A DNA stretch of 64,000 nt from an uncultured Actinomycetaceae bacterium. GTDB taxonomy: Bacteria > Actinomycetota > Actinomycetes > Actinomycetales > Actinomycetaceae. This document shows, piece after piece, positions 26,020 to 34,116 of the stretch. Numbering within the stretch: the first letter of the stretch is position 1; the number at the start of each line of letters is the position of its first letter. The translations under genes and the position numbers were made by a program. Location of the stretch: contig CABQJD010000002.1 in NCBI GenBank assembly GCA_902464405.1, forward strand, positions 192,168 to 256,167. The letters run 5' to 3'. Under the pieces are notes generated by a model, which had not been told where the DNA came from, made no database searches, and worked only from the letters and a program-made list of their open reading frames with translations.

Positions 26020-29000
26020 CTAGTTTTGATGATAGCCAACGGCCGAGGTATGGAATTTTGAACGAACATTTTTAAGAACGTCTTTTTTCGGGTATTCGTC
26101 GTTGTGTATTTCAAAGCCGTTGCGGTCGATGAAATGATGATACACAGGGATATCCATTCTAGCGTTATCTACCCAAATAGCTTTTAAGTAGATATCGCTC
26201 ACTACTTTATTTCCAAATGGATACTGCTCAGGCACTCCATACGTGGTGCGATATTCATCGTCTATTTCACCATTAGGGGCAGTGCCATCAGAAGCCTTAT
26301 AGCGCACCCACTCCCAGCCTAAAAAGTCGTATCCTTTACGCGTTGGTTGAGGAAGGTTCTTTAAGGTTTGGGCATGTTTCACCGAGAAATTCTGTTTATC
26401 GCCTTCAGATTTTTCTTTCGTCACTGCGCCGTCGCTTATTTCTTGTGTAACGACGTCTTTCACTGCCAGATCAGCTAATTCTCCTCCAGCAGGATCAATG
26501 GTGAGGTTCCAGCGTGTATCAGGCTCTCCCCATGAAGCATAAAGAATCACGTCGTGGCCTGGCATCGTCTCTTTACCGTTTTTGACGAGATGCTTTCCTG
26601 CGCTATCAATAGCCCAGCCCTTAAAGACCCAGCTATTGGGCACCCAATCGGGGCGCTCGGGGATATACTTTCTATCAAGATCTAGATCTTGCAAAGGATA
26701 TTCGTATAGAACGCTGAATTTGTCTTTATTCTCTTCGTATTCAGCATCATTTTTTTCAGATCTGGGATCGTGATTTAGTTTGAGAATATATGAGTTTCTT
26801 GTATATTCTGCAACTAAATGACCATTTCTACCGAACCCGTAATCATTTTCATCTTCTGGATTGCCAAAAGTGTTGATAAATTTTATGGCATCTGCATCCG
26901 ACCTAAAGGGCGTTATATTCTTTCTGTCGATATTCACCCTGCTGTTGGTAAATCCAACGAAATCGTCAGGATCATCAGGATCACCATCACAATCAGCGCA
27001 GTCATTATCGCCGAAATACCATTGCTCTGAAATTGTTGATGCTTTCAACTCTTCTTTAAGAGTAAAACCTTGAAGATGCGGCAGCGGAAATTTATATTCG
27101 GGATTAGCCGTATCAGACTTCCAATGATACAAGTCATAATCGTATTGCCCGACGCCGTTAAAATCATCCTTGAGAAAATCAAGGTGGTGAGGTATCGCAG
27201 AGCCTGTGCTGATTAGCGCTAGACCAAGCGCAATATCGTATTTTTCTCTTTGCTTTTCTTCGTGTTTACTTGGATCATCAGCTTTCGAACGCATCGGGAT
27301 TTTATCGTAGAATCCGCCATGTTTATTGACGATAGGAGTATCGAGGAAATCCTCCGCCGACAAACGGTACGGTGGAGTATCACGATAAAGTGAAGGATCA
27401 AACTTCGTCGGCCATTCTTTTACATTTAATAGCCAGCCTGCTGGAGCTAAGTTTTCCCCTAGGCGATTTGGATCAGGGGGAAGTTCTAGCTCTTTATCTT
27501 TTGGCCACAGAGGATGGATATTTTGATTAAACCGAGCATCGAAATGATAGATATTTCCTTCGTTAAACGTTTTTCCATCTCTATTTATAGTTGGATAGAT
27601 CTGATTATGACCCCACTGGCTTGACTGTCCTAATTTTTCTGTATGGATTTTTGTAAAATAGAGCGTATAGACTCGACGATCAAAATAAAGGTTATAGACT
27701 GTCTGCCCTGTTGGAGAAATAGTCTTTTGAATAGCTGGATCAGCTTCGGAAGCGTTTTCTTTCTTAGTTAAATCTTCATTTAAGAAATAGAATTTAGCAA
27801 AAAATTCTGGATCTTCTGCCGCTTTTTGCAAACGATCCTCAGATAGATCAGGAAATCTAATGCCCTCTATATCAATCTTTTTTAAATCCGGAGAAGTCCC
27901 AACCTGGCCTTCTTTGAATACTTTCACTCCCACAAAATCGTATCGATCCCTCAGTGAAAGATCAGATTTTGTATCGTCGTAATCTGCTTTTTCCGACCAA
28001 AAAGCGATCTGGTACCCTGCTTTTTCTACGTCTTGCCATACTGCTGTAAACGTCACCGAATGCGACGGCATACGAAGTTTCGCGTCAAGATTTTTAATCG
28101 GCTTCTTTGCTGCATCTTGAATAATTTCATCTTTCTTAAAGGTCGTCTCAACGCCATTGAGGATACCCGTAATATCCGAAGATGGCTTCCAGCCAAGAAA
28201 TACACCGCCAGAGCGCGTTGGCTCTTCAACAGTTGGAATCACCTGTTCGTAATAGAGCAATCTGCTTGCTAAAGAAGTGCCTTCGCCTGTATCGAAATCA
28301 ACTTCGTATGATTGGCGATTGTAGCGATATTCTATTTCGAAATCGCGAGTATCTTCTGGCACAAGAGCCTTCAAAGAAGACGCTTCAGGATAAAAACCTG
28401 AAATCTGGCTCGTGGGCAAAGGCTGAACCTTAAGAGTAGAGCCTACATTTCCCGACTGCTCTGTATAAACTACTTTCTGATCGCTAGCTCGCTTATCGTA
28501 TTTGTTGAAATTATATAAATCTTGAAAGACGTGCCGAATGCGCACCGTATTTTTCTTTGGAGAATACAGAAATTCTTTTTCTGCCCGATAATTGAAATCG
28601 GTTTGTTTGCCTGCTTTCGCTTCTTTCTTAATAGCGTCGTACGTGAAATGATACGCGGAATCTTTCGGCTTATCGTATCCTTGCAGCTCCGGAGCTTCTA
28701 TCGTCTTATCAACTTTCTTTTGCTCTTCAGGAGTTGCTTCTTCTCCTACACTTGCCGAATACGGGTGAAACTCAACGCCGCCTTCTTCGCCTTTTTCAGC
28801 TTTATAGTTCGTCCATAAAGTATAGATATCTGGCTGCTTAGGATTTTTTATAGCATCTTCAGAGGTTTTCCCAGGTTCTGGAGTTAAAGTATCTGTGGGC
28901 AACGAATTAAGATTACGAAGAAGTGCTATCGCTTTTTCATCAGGAGAAGAGGCAAAAGCGCTGCTGGCGATGGAAGAAGATACGATCAAACCTAGCGCGG

Positions 29001-29082
29001 TAGCGGAGCAGATAGTTCGAGTGAATTTTCGTTTCGCGCGATGGTGTAGATCTTTATTTTTCCTTTGCCTAATGTTCAACAT
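26020..29082 (-). CDS. N-terminal part of a large InlB-repeat surface adhesin, ending at an in-frame TAG
   Basis: A 1020-residue secreted protein. ATG 29082 has a GAGG site. Residues 1-45 are a long signal peptide with a basic start (RQRKNKDLHHRAKRKF) and cleavage near SAFAS. The body has several Listeria-Bacteroides/InlB-type repeats, marked by GVFLGWKPS, WVFKGWAIDS and YDFLGWEWV and their VTFTAVW / DVILYASW ends, and a Cys-Asp-rich DCADCDGDPDDPDD segment near 715. It lacks a wall anchor because the frame stops at TAG 26022-26020; the anchor lies in the continuation at 24214-25992. As it stands the protein would be released. A C10 tract sits 48-57 bases before the start. Confidence 0.8.
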   Translation of the reverse strand: MLNIRQRKNKDLHHRAKRKFTRTICSATALGLIVSSSIASSAFASSPDEKAIALLRNLNSLPTDTLTPEPGKTSEDAIKNPKQPDIYTLWTNYKAEKGEEGGVEFHPYSASVGEEATPEEQKKVDKTIEAPELQGYDKPKDSAYHFTYDAIKKEAKAGKQTDFNYRAEKEFLYSPKKNTVRIRHVFQDLYNFNKYDKRASDQKVVYTEQSGNVGSTLKVQPLPTSQISGFYPEASSLKALVPEDTRDFEIEYRYNRQSYEVDFDTGEGTSLASRLLYYEQVIPTVEEPTRSGGVFLGWKPSSDITGILNGVETTFKKDEIIQDAAKKPIKNLDAKLRMPSHSVTFTAVWQDVEKAGYQIAFWSEKADYDDTKSDLSLRDRYDFVGVKVFKEGQVGTSPDLKKIDIEGIRFPDLSEDRLQKAAEDPEFFAKFYFLNEDLTKKENASEADPAIQKTISPTGQTVYNLYFDRRVYTLYFTKIHTEKLGQSSQWGHNQIYPTINRDGKTFNEGNIYHFDARFNQNIHPLWPKDKELELPPDPNRLGENLAPAGWLLNVKEWPTKFDPSLYRDTPPYRLSAEDFLDTPIVNKHGGFYDKIPMRSKADDPSKHEEKQREKYDIALGLALISTGSAIPHHLDFLKDDFNGVGQYDYDLYHWKSDTANPEYKFPLPHLQGFTLKEELKASTISEQWYFGDNDCADCDGDPDDPDDFVGFTNSRVNIDRKNITPFRSDADAIKFINTFGNPEDENDYGFGRNGHLVAEYTRNSYILKLNHDPRSEKNDAEYEENKDKFSVLYEYPLQDLDLDRKYIPERPDWVPNSWVFKGWAIDSAGKHLVKNGKETMPGHDVILYASWGEPDTRWNLTIDPAGGELADLAVKDVVTQEISDGAVTKEKSEGDKQNFSVKHAQTLKNLPQPTRKGYDFLGWEWVRYKASDGTAPNGEIDDEYRTTYGVPEQYPFGNKVVSDIYLKAIWVDNARMDIPVYHHFIDRNGFEIHNDEYPKKDVLKNVRSKFHTSAVGYHQN

Positions 29083-29129
29083 TCTAACCTCAATATTATT
29101 ACATGGGCTGATGAGGGTGCATAGAGATA

Positions 29130-29139
29130 CCCCCCCCCC
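29130..29139 (-). repeat. G10 (coding-strand) homopolymer upstream of the adhesin gene
   Basis: Ten C on the plus strand, 48-57 bases upstream of ATG 29082. It lies in the promoter or 5' leader; a TTGATA -35-like hexamer is at 29163-29158, but no good -10 at normal spacing is seen, so its precise role is unclear. Confidence 0.8.
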
Positions 29140-29448
29140 GCTATTTCTCTTTCATCTTATCAAGCAGGTTTGAGTTCTCAACATTGAGTGAGATTCTTCA
29201 TTATCGAGCGATATTAGGGTATTAAGCTAAGCAGTATTAAGCGGTCGCGAGCGAAGGAGCTGGTCACGAGCGAAGGGGCTGGTAGCGAGCAAAGGAGCTT
29301 CGCGCAATTTTCTATGCGTTGAGCTGAGCTACCATACGTTGAGCTAGGTTGCTATTCGTTGAGCTGGGTTACCATGCGTTGTGACGCTATGCATTGCAAT
29401 GCCACGGATTGCGATGCCAGGCATTATGTGTGTTTAGAGGAAAAGGCG
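29140..29448. repeat. intergenic minisatellites: 19-bp x3 and 20-bp x3
   Basis: No gene. Three adjacent 19-base copies of GGTCGCGAGCGAAGGAGCT-like sequence occupy 29243-29261, 29262-29280 and 29281-29299. Three adjacent 20-base copies of CGTTGAGCTGAGCTACCATA-like sequence occupy 29317-29336, 29337-29356 and 29357-29376, with a fourth partial copy after. The two arrays have different units. Confidence 0.85.
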
Positions 29449-29495
29449 AAAAATAAAACGTTGGGCGCCCATAGAATACCTATGAACACCCAACG
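29449..29495 (-). terminator. strong intrinsic terminator of the DUF1542-like surface gene
   Basis: On the minus strand CGTTGGGTGTTCATAG (29495-29480) pairs over 16 positions, with G-U wobbles, with CTATGGGCGCCCAACG (29474-29459). TTTTATTT follows. Confidence 0.85.
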
Positions 29496-29575
29496 AATCA
29501 TTAGTAGCTATCGGCGCTTGTATCCGCGTAACCATCGGCTACGCACAAGCGCCTCACAGCTGGCTGATTTGCTGC

Positions 29576-31516
29576 TTATTTTGAGGCATGACGCCGACGA
29601 TACACAACCGCCGCAGTACCAGCAGTGCAGCACCCCAGCGTTGCGCAGATAAGTGCGAAAATGCCTGCCGTACCAGTATTAGAGAGCTTCTTCTCTCCTG
29701 CCACTTTTGGCTCTTTCGCTACTTTTTTACCCACAGGATTCACAGCCATCACATCAGCAATACCCTTATCCTTGGCCGCGTTCACAGCATCCTGAGCCTT
29801 CTTAGCCTCATCCGCAGACCCAGCGCTCGACGGCTGCTTATCAATCTCACCCACGGCAGCATCAGCCTTCGCCTGAGCATCATCCTTCGCAGCCTTCCTC
29901 TCAGCCTCACTCAACAACTTATTATCATCAAGCTCCGCCAACTTCTTCTCAAGAGCCGCACGAACCTCAGCCTTCGCACTCTCCTTACCCACAGGATTCA
30001 CAGCCGCAATAGCAGCAATGCCTGCATCTTTAGCTTTGGTGACGCCAGCATTATCTGCTGCTTCTTTAATAGCTTTTATTGCCTTTTCTTTTTCATCGTT
30101 GACGCGCTTCTTTGCTTGATCTTTTTCTTCATCGTTTAAGGAAGAATTGGCGTTAATCTCTTCGACCTTTTGATCAGCCAAATCCGTCACAGCAGCAATA
30201 GCAGGAGTTTCTGTCGAAGCTAGAGCTTCTTTTGCAGCCAAAACATCATCAAGCGCTTTAGTGTACACACTATTTTCTTGAAGATCTTTTTCATCTTTTA
30301 CGAGATCGGCAACCTTTGCCAATTCATCTGTATATTTCTTGACGCTGGCATCCGTCTTCTTTGCAGTCGTCTCAGCTTTCGATGCGTCTAATTTGGCATG
30401 GATTTTCTTCAGCAATGATTTTGCAACGCTCTTCGTATCTTGCGAAATGCTGAAATCTTTACCCACCACAGGAAGAGCATACTGCTCGTGTTTCGACTGA
30501 TAGCTCATGCCCAAATGCATATTATCTGCAGAGCTGATTTTTACAGTGTATTCAGTGACGCCTTTGGGCAATTCGATTTCTTTACTCGTAAAGGTGCCAG
30601 GGCGCCCATTTGGCTTATTCCCATCGAGCAGCTTCTGGAGTTCCTCGTCAGATTTTCCTTGAACACCGTTAATTTCTTTTTGAGTTCCATCTTGAGCAGC
30701 AATCACTATATGCATATCGGTCGTAGCGCTCTTCCTTGGGTCAAAACTGGTTGTATATACCGTTTTTTCTACGCCACCTTCTTTATACGCGACCTCTACC
30801 TTATACTGTGCTTTTTTGCCATTGATATCGCCCGTATACCCAGTAGTAAACGATACTTTAAGGTGCGAGCCTAAATCTGGAGAGTATGCTTTAAAAGTTT
30901 TTTGAATACCGTTATATCCCTTAATGCCCGCAGCAAAATCTCCAGACTCACCGCTGGGTTTATAGGCTGTGCCAGAAAAAGTTTCTTTATCTTTTGTCTT
31001 CTCAGTTCTCACCTGCGATAAGAAGAGGGCGTGTTTGAAGTTTTCATCAACAGAATTTTCCTGACGCCACAGCTTGCATACTTTCGTATTGACATCGCAC
31101 GTCTCATTCACAGTCGTAAAAGGAAAAACGCCAGCATCAGACTGCTTAGCAACGGCAAACTTTCCGCCATCAATCGCTTTCCAGCCGCCAAAAGTGGCGC
31201 TATCGCCTTCTAGGTCTTTTACTTTCCCTGCTGCTACTCCTGCCGCTTCGCCAAGAGTATCGATCTTTTTGGAAAGCTGAGTCTCGTTTTCAACTTTTAC
31301 TGCTAAATTCTTAAGAGCTGTGGAAAGAGCATCAACAGTTGCTTCATCTGCTGGGGCTTGGAAAACTTGATGAGCATCAGAATCTGCATCTGGCGCATCG
31401 TCAGCAAATGCTGGAGAAACTCCTGCCCCGATAGCTAAACCTACAGACACAATAAATGCTGACGCAATGCGATATGGAGACTTGCGCCCCTCAGATTTCG
31501 CAATTACCGCTGCCAT
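29576..31516 (-). CDS. wall-anchored surface protein with DUF1542-like repeats
   Basis: A 646-residue secreted protein. ATG 31516 has AGGAG eight bases upstream and yields a signal peptide (KSEGRKSPYRIASAFIVSVGLAIG, cleavage near AFADD), so I reject the 29 extra residues possible upstream. The middle (about 100-370) is a beta-rich domain of unknown type with a CDVNTKVCKLW Cys pair. Residues about 420-600 are helical repeats: AVNPVGKESAKAEVRAALEKKLAELDDNKLLSEAERK is the clearest, partly repeated as MAVNPVGKKVAKE, typical of DUF1542/Ebh-type rods. It ends with LSNTG (about 611), a hydrophobic helix and RRRHASK. Adhesion is inferred. Transcription is probably phase-variable through the G10 spacer described at 31608-31636. 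Confidence 0.85.
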   Translation of the reverse strand: MAAVIAKSEGRKSPYRIASAFIVSVGLAIGAGVSPAFADDAPDADSDAHQVFQAPADEATVDALSTALKNLAVKVENETQLSKKIDTLGEAAGVAAGKVKDLEGDSATFGGWKAIDGGKFAVAKQSDAGVFPFTTVNETCDVNTKVCKLWRQENSVDENFKHALFLSQVRTEKTKDKETFSGTAYKPSGESGDFAAGIKGYNGIQKTFKAYSPDLGSHLKVSFTTGYTGDINGKKAQYKVEVAYKEGGVEKTVYTTSFDPRKSATTDMHIVIAAQDGTQKEINGVQGKSDEELQKLLDGNKPNGRPGTFTSKEIELPKGVTEYTVKISSADNMHLGMSYQSKHEQYALPVVGKDFSISQDTKSVAKSLLKKIHAKLDASKAETTAKKTDASVKKYTDELAKVADLVKDEKDLQENSVYTKALDDVLAAKEALASTETPAIAAVTDLADQKVEEINANSSLNDEEKDQAKKRVNDEKEKAIKAIKEAADNAGVTKAKDAGIAAIAAVNPVGKESAKAEVRAALEKKLAELDDNKLLSEAERKAAKDDAQAKADAAVGEIDKQPSSAGSADEAKKAQDAVNAAKDKGIADVMAVNPVGKKVAKEPKVAGEKKLSNTGTAGIFALICATLGCCTAGTAAVVYRRRHASK

Positions 31517-31607
31517 AAAAATCACTCCTAAAAGGCGCATAAACCAGCCTCGATACGGCGGTTTCAAGCGATATATTCCTAAAAGTAGTAGGTACACATA
31601 CATTTAC

Positions 31608-31636
31608 ACTCTATTCCCCCCCCCCGAGAATTTCAA
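31608..31636 (-). promoter_or_regulatory. putative phase-variable promoter with G10 in the -35/-10 spacer
   Basis: Minus strand: -35 TTGAAA (31636-31631), -10 TAGAGT (31613-31608), spacer exactly 17 bases, ten of which are G (C10 on the plus strand, 31616-31625). Transcription would start near 31601, giving a leader of about 85 bases before ATG 31516. Changing the tract by one base would change spacing and so promoter strength. Confidence 0.65.
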
Positions 31637-31720
31637 GCTTTTTAACCTAATTCATAATTGGCGCATAAAAAGCCTGCACACAATACTTCCGAGCAGCATA
31701 GCCAGCAGGAAAACATGTAG
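31636..31720 (-). pseudogene. degenerate fragment of a tatC gene
   Basis: About 80 bases align with the intact tatC at about 18690-18768: shared blocks include AATTCATAAT, GCACACAATACT, AGCAGCA and AGCCAGCA. Read on the minus strand it gives L-A-M-L-L-G-S-I-V-C, matching tatC LLAVLLGSIVC, then loses frame before a PIMN-like end. It is a short relic between two surface-protein genes, not a functional gene. Confidence 0.6.
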
Positions 31721-31767
31721 AGAGGTAGACTGCAAATACAGGAAAATCTCCTAATGATTGGATTATC

Positions 31768-33861
31768 ATGCAACGAATTATGCAGATCGCACTTTCCGCA
31801 TTTATTGCGATTATAGCTATGCTGACTGGATTTGCTGTTGCCCCTGGTGCCCTAGCTACACCCGAGGTGAATTACACCGATGCCCCTCAGCTCAAACATT
31901 CCGACTGGGACACCTGCCCCAACAAACACTATATGCATATTGCTGAGTGGACCTACTGTCTGAATGGAAACGTCAAAGGCACAGGCGATTCAGGTGAATG
32001 GCGATGGAACGATGACGAGAAAACCCTCACCTTTGATAATTTCGTTCTCAAACGTCAAAACTTCACAGGATCTTACGGAGCAGGAACTTTTGTTGAAGTC
32101 GTTTTTGACCGCTCCACAGTGGGAATGAATGAATTGACCGTAAAATATAGAGGCAAAAACGTGATCGAGCAACAATCACGAGGGCATTCTGACGCCCTTG
32201 CTTTAATGTTTACTATGAAAAGCGGCGGAGTAGACAGCAAACAAGATAACCCAAAGGTTAATCTGATCGGCGAATCTGCAGATGCAAGCCTCACTATCAC
32301 CACAGATATTTCCAATCCTGATCCTAACCTATCCACTACGCTTGAAAGCTGGGGAGCACCGCTCACAATCGGCGGACAAGGAACGATCAACTTGAACCCA
32401 GGATACAGCGGAACTGCTAAATTCGCTGGCGCAATCGGAATCTATACCAGCGAACTGAAAATCACCGATAACGCGCGTATCAATATCACGAGCCGTATTG
32501 CCAACCCACAAACGGTTTCAACGTCGTTCGCTGTGCTTGGCACATATGGATCGACCGTGCTCGCAGGAAACTCACAACTCAATATCGATATCAATGGCGT
32601 CACCAACGGCCAAACTATCGGTATGTATAGCCGGCATGATATTGCCGTCACCGAACAAGCCACGCTGAATGCAACAGCGAAATCTCCGAATATGCAGCCT
32701 TTCGGTATTCGCGCTGACGGAAATGCTGCGTTTTCTTCCGCCAAAGATACTACGCTCACAGCGCCTGGCGGCCGAGCCATCTATGCAGGAGGCGCAGCAA
32801 CGTTCTCTGGGCCAGGAGATGTGATCGCTTCGAGCAATGCGAACGCAAGTATGCAAGCAGATAGCGTAAGCATGGCTGAAGGCTACGGAGTATTTGAACC
32901 AGAATCTGGCAGTATAGCTAATCCTGGTGTTAAAAATTCTGACGGCGAAAAAGTGGGCGAATGGCGTTTGTCGATGCTTGCTCCGCGATATGAATTAGTT
33001 AATACATCGCCTGCAGTTGCAGTGAAATCTCCCGTGAAGAGCGCCACCTATGCTCAAGACGCAACAAGCACCACGTACTCTGCTCCTGAGACAATCGAGG
33101 TGAACGGAAAAACGTGGCACATAAAAATTGATCGCACGAATGGCACGCTAGATGTGACTCCAGCAGCAGATGCTCTTAAAGGAGAAAGAGCAGATATTCC
33201 CGTCACTCTTACTTACAACCATGCATCGTTTGATAAGCCTAAAGAGCGCGCTGAGGTTGCACCAGTCGTAATCTCTGAAGCAACTGCCGTTCCAGAGCCT
33301 CCGACAGCGCAAGATATCAATGGAGTTCCTGAAGGTTCCTGGCAAGATGCGAAGATCCCTTCCTACGATCCAGACGAAAACGGCACGCCACACCCACTCA
33401 ATGGAATGTTTACCTACGACATCACGTATACAAACAACGCTGGAGAGCCTTTTAACCCGAATGACCCAATCACCAAAGGGAAAAAGGCTATAGTGACTGT
33501 GGCACTCACCGAGAAAGGAAAAGAACATTACACAAAGATCGCCTGCCCTGCGAACGCTGAATGCACAGTAAACGATAATGGAAGTGCCGTATTTATCGTT
33601 GATCTGAAGTTTAAGCCGAAGCCAGAATCTCTGGAGCCAACTCCTGAAAATCCATCTCCAGAGAATCCAAATCCGGCAAATCCGAATCCAGCGAATCCAG
33701 TGCCAGCAGATAAATCGAAAGTGAACCCATCATCCTCGACTAAAGCTCCTCAGGCCCGAGAAATGCTTTCTAATACTGGCGTGACGAGTATGGCACTTCT
33801 CGCTTTCGGCGTATCGGCAGTCTTTATTGGTAGCTGCGCGATTCGACGCCGTTATATGTGA
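31768..33861 (+). CDS. wall-anchored surface protein, beta-helical head with Pro/Asn-rich stalk
   Basis: A 697-residue secreted protein divergent from the DUF1542-like gene. Signal peptide residues 1-31 (IALSAFIAIIAMLTGFAVAPGALA). Residues about 60-380 look like a repetitive parallel beta structure (NVIEQQSRGHSDALALMF, ASLTITTD, GGQGTINLNPGYSG, ARINITSR, SQLNIDINGV), as in Cthe_2159-like carbohydrate-binding domains. Ig-like modules follow (about 390-600). A NPNPANPNPANPVP stalk precedes the LSNTG sorting signal (about 667), hydrophobic helix and RRRYM. GGA lies seven bases before the ATG. It may bind glycans by analogy; not shown. Its terminator lies at 33944-33980. Confidence 0.82.
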   Translation: MQRIMQIALSAFIAIIAMLTGFAVAPGALATPEVNYTDAPQLKHSDWDTCPNKHYMHIAEWTYCLNGNVKGTGDSGEWRWNDDEKTLTFDNFVLKRQNFTGSYGAGTFVEVVFDRSTVGMNELTVKYRGKNVIEQQSRGHSDALALMFTMKSGGVDSKQDNPKVNLIGESADASLTITTDISNPDPNLSTTLESWGAPLTIGGQGTINLNPGYSGTAKFAGAIGIYTSELKITDNARINITSRIANPQTVSTSFAVLGTYGSTVLAGNSQLNIDINGVTNGQTIGMYSRHDIAVTEQATLNATAKSPNMQPFGIRADGNAAFSSAKDTTLTAPGGRAIYAGGAATFSGPGDVIASSNANASMQADSVSMAEGYGVFEPESGSIANPGVKNSDGEKVGEWRLSMLAPRYELVNTSPAVAVKSPVKSATYAQDATSTTYSAPETIEVNGKTWHIKIDRTNGTLDVTPAADALKGERADIPVTLTYNHASFDKPKERAEVAPVVISEATAVPEPPTAQDINGVPEGSWQDAKIPSYDPDENGTPHPLNGMFTYDITYTNNAGEPFNPNDPITKGKKAIVTVALTEKGKEHYTKIACPANAECTVNDNGSAVFIVDLKFKPKPESLEPTPENPSPENPNPANPNPANPVPADKSKVNPSSSTKAPQAREMLSNTGVTSMALLAFGVSAVFIGSCAIRRRYM

Positions 33862-33943
33862 TTCGCGTTCTGCCAAATCGATGTAGAGCTAGAAAAATAA
33901 GGGCATAGAAAACAAAAGTAACGCTCGCAGTTTTCTTGCACGC

Positions 33944-33980
33944 GTGCCGCGTTGCAACTCATGTTGCGGCGCGGCACTTT
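33944..33980 (+). terminator. intrinsic terminator of the 31768 surface gene
   Basis: GTGCCGCG (33944-33951) and the following GTTGCAAC arm fold on GTTGCGGCGCGGCAC (33963-33977), followed by TTTTC. It stands between two convergent genes, 83 bases past the stop codon. Confidence 0.8.
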
Positions 33981-34060
33981 TCATTGCCGTATAGGTATCA
34001 CTATCAGGTAAATAGGTATGCCAATTATCAGGTATAGATGTATAAATTTAGGTAAACAAG

Positions 34061-34093
34061 TTGGGCGGGTGTGCAATCATCACACCCGCCCAA
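34061..34093 (-). terminator. terminator hairpin of the M26-like protease gene
   Basis: TTGGGCGGGTGTG (34061-34073) and CACACCCGCCCAA (34081-34093) form a perfect 13-bp stem with a 7-base loop, just past the 34117 stop. The T-run on the minus-strand side (CTTGTTTA) is short. Confidence 0.8.
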
Positions 34094-34116
34094 CCTATGC
34101 TTTCCTTAGCTAGCTA

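Noticed and set aside
29243..29376. CRISPR-like repeats
   Set aside because: The units are directly adjacent with no spacers and diverge; they are minisatellites.
31517..31603. Upstream extension of the DUF1542-like surface protein to 31603
   Set aside because: The extension lacks a ribosome site and spoils the signal peptide; ATG 31516 has AGGAG at ideal spacing.
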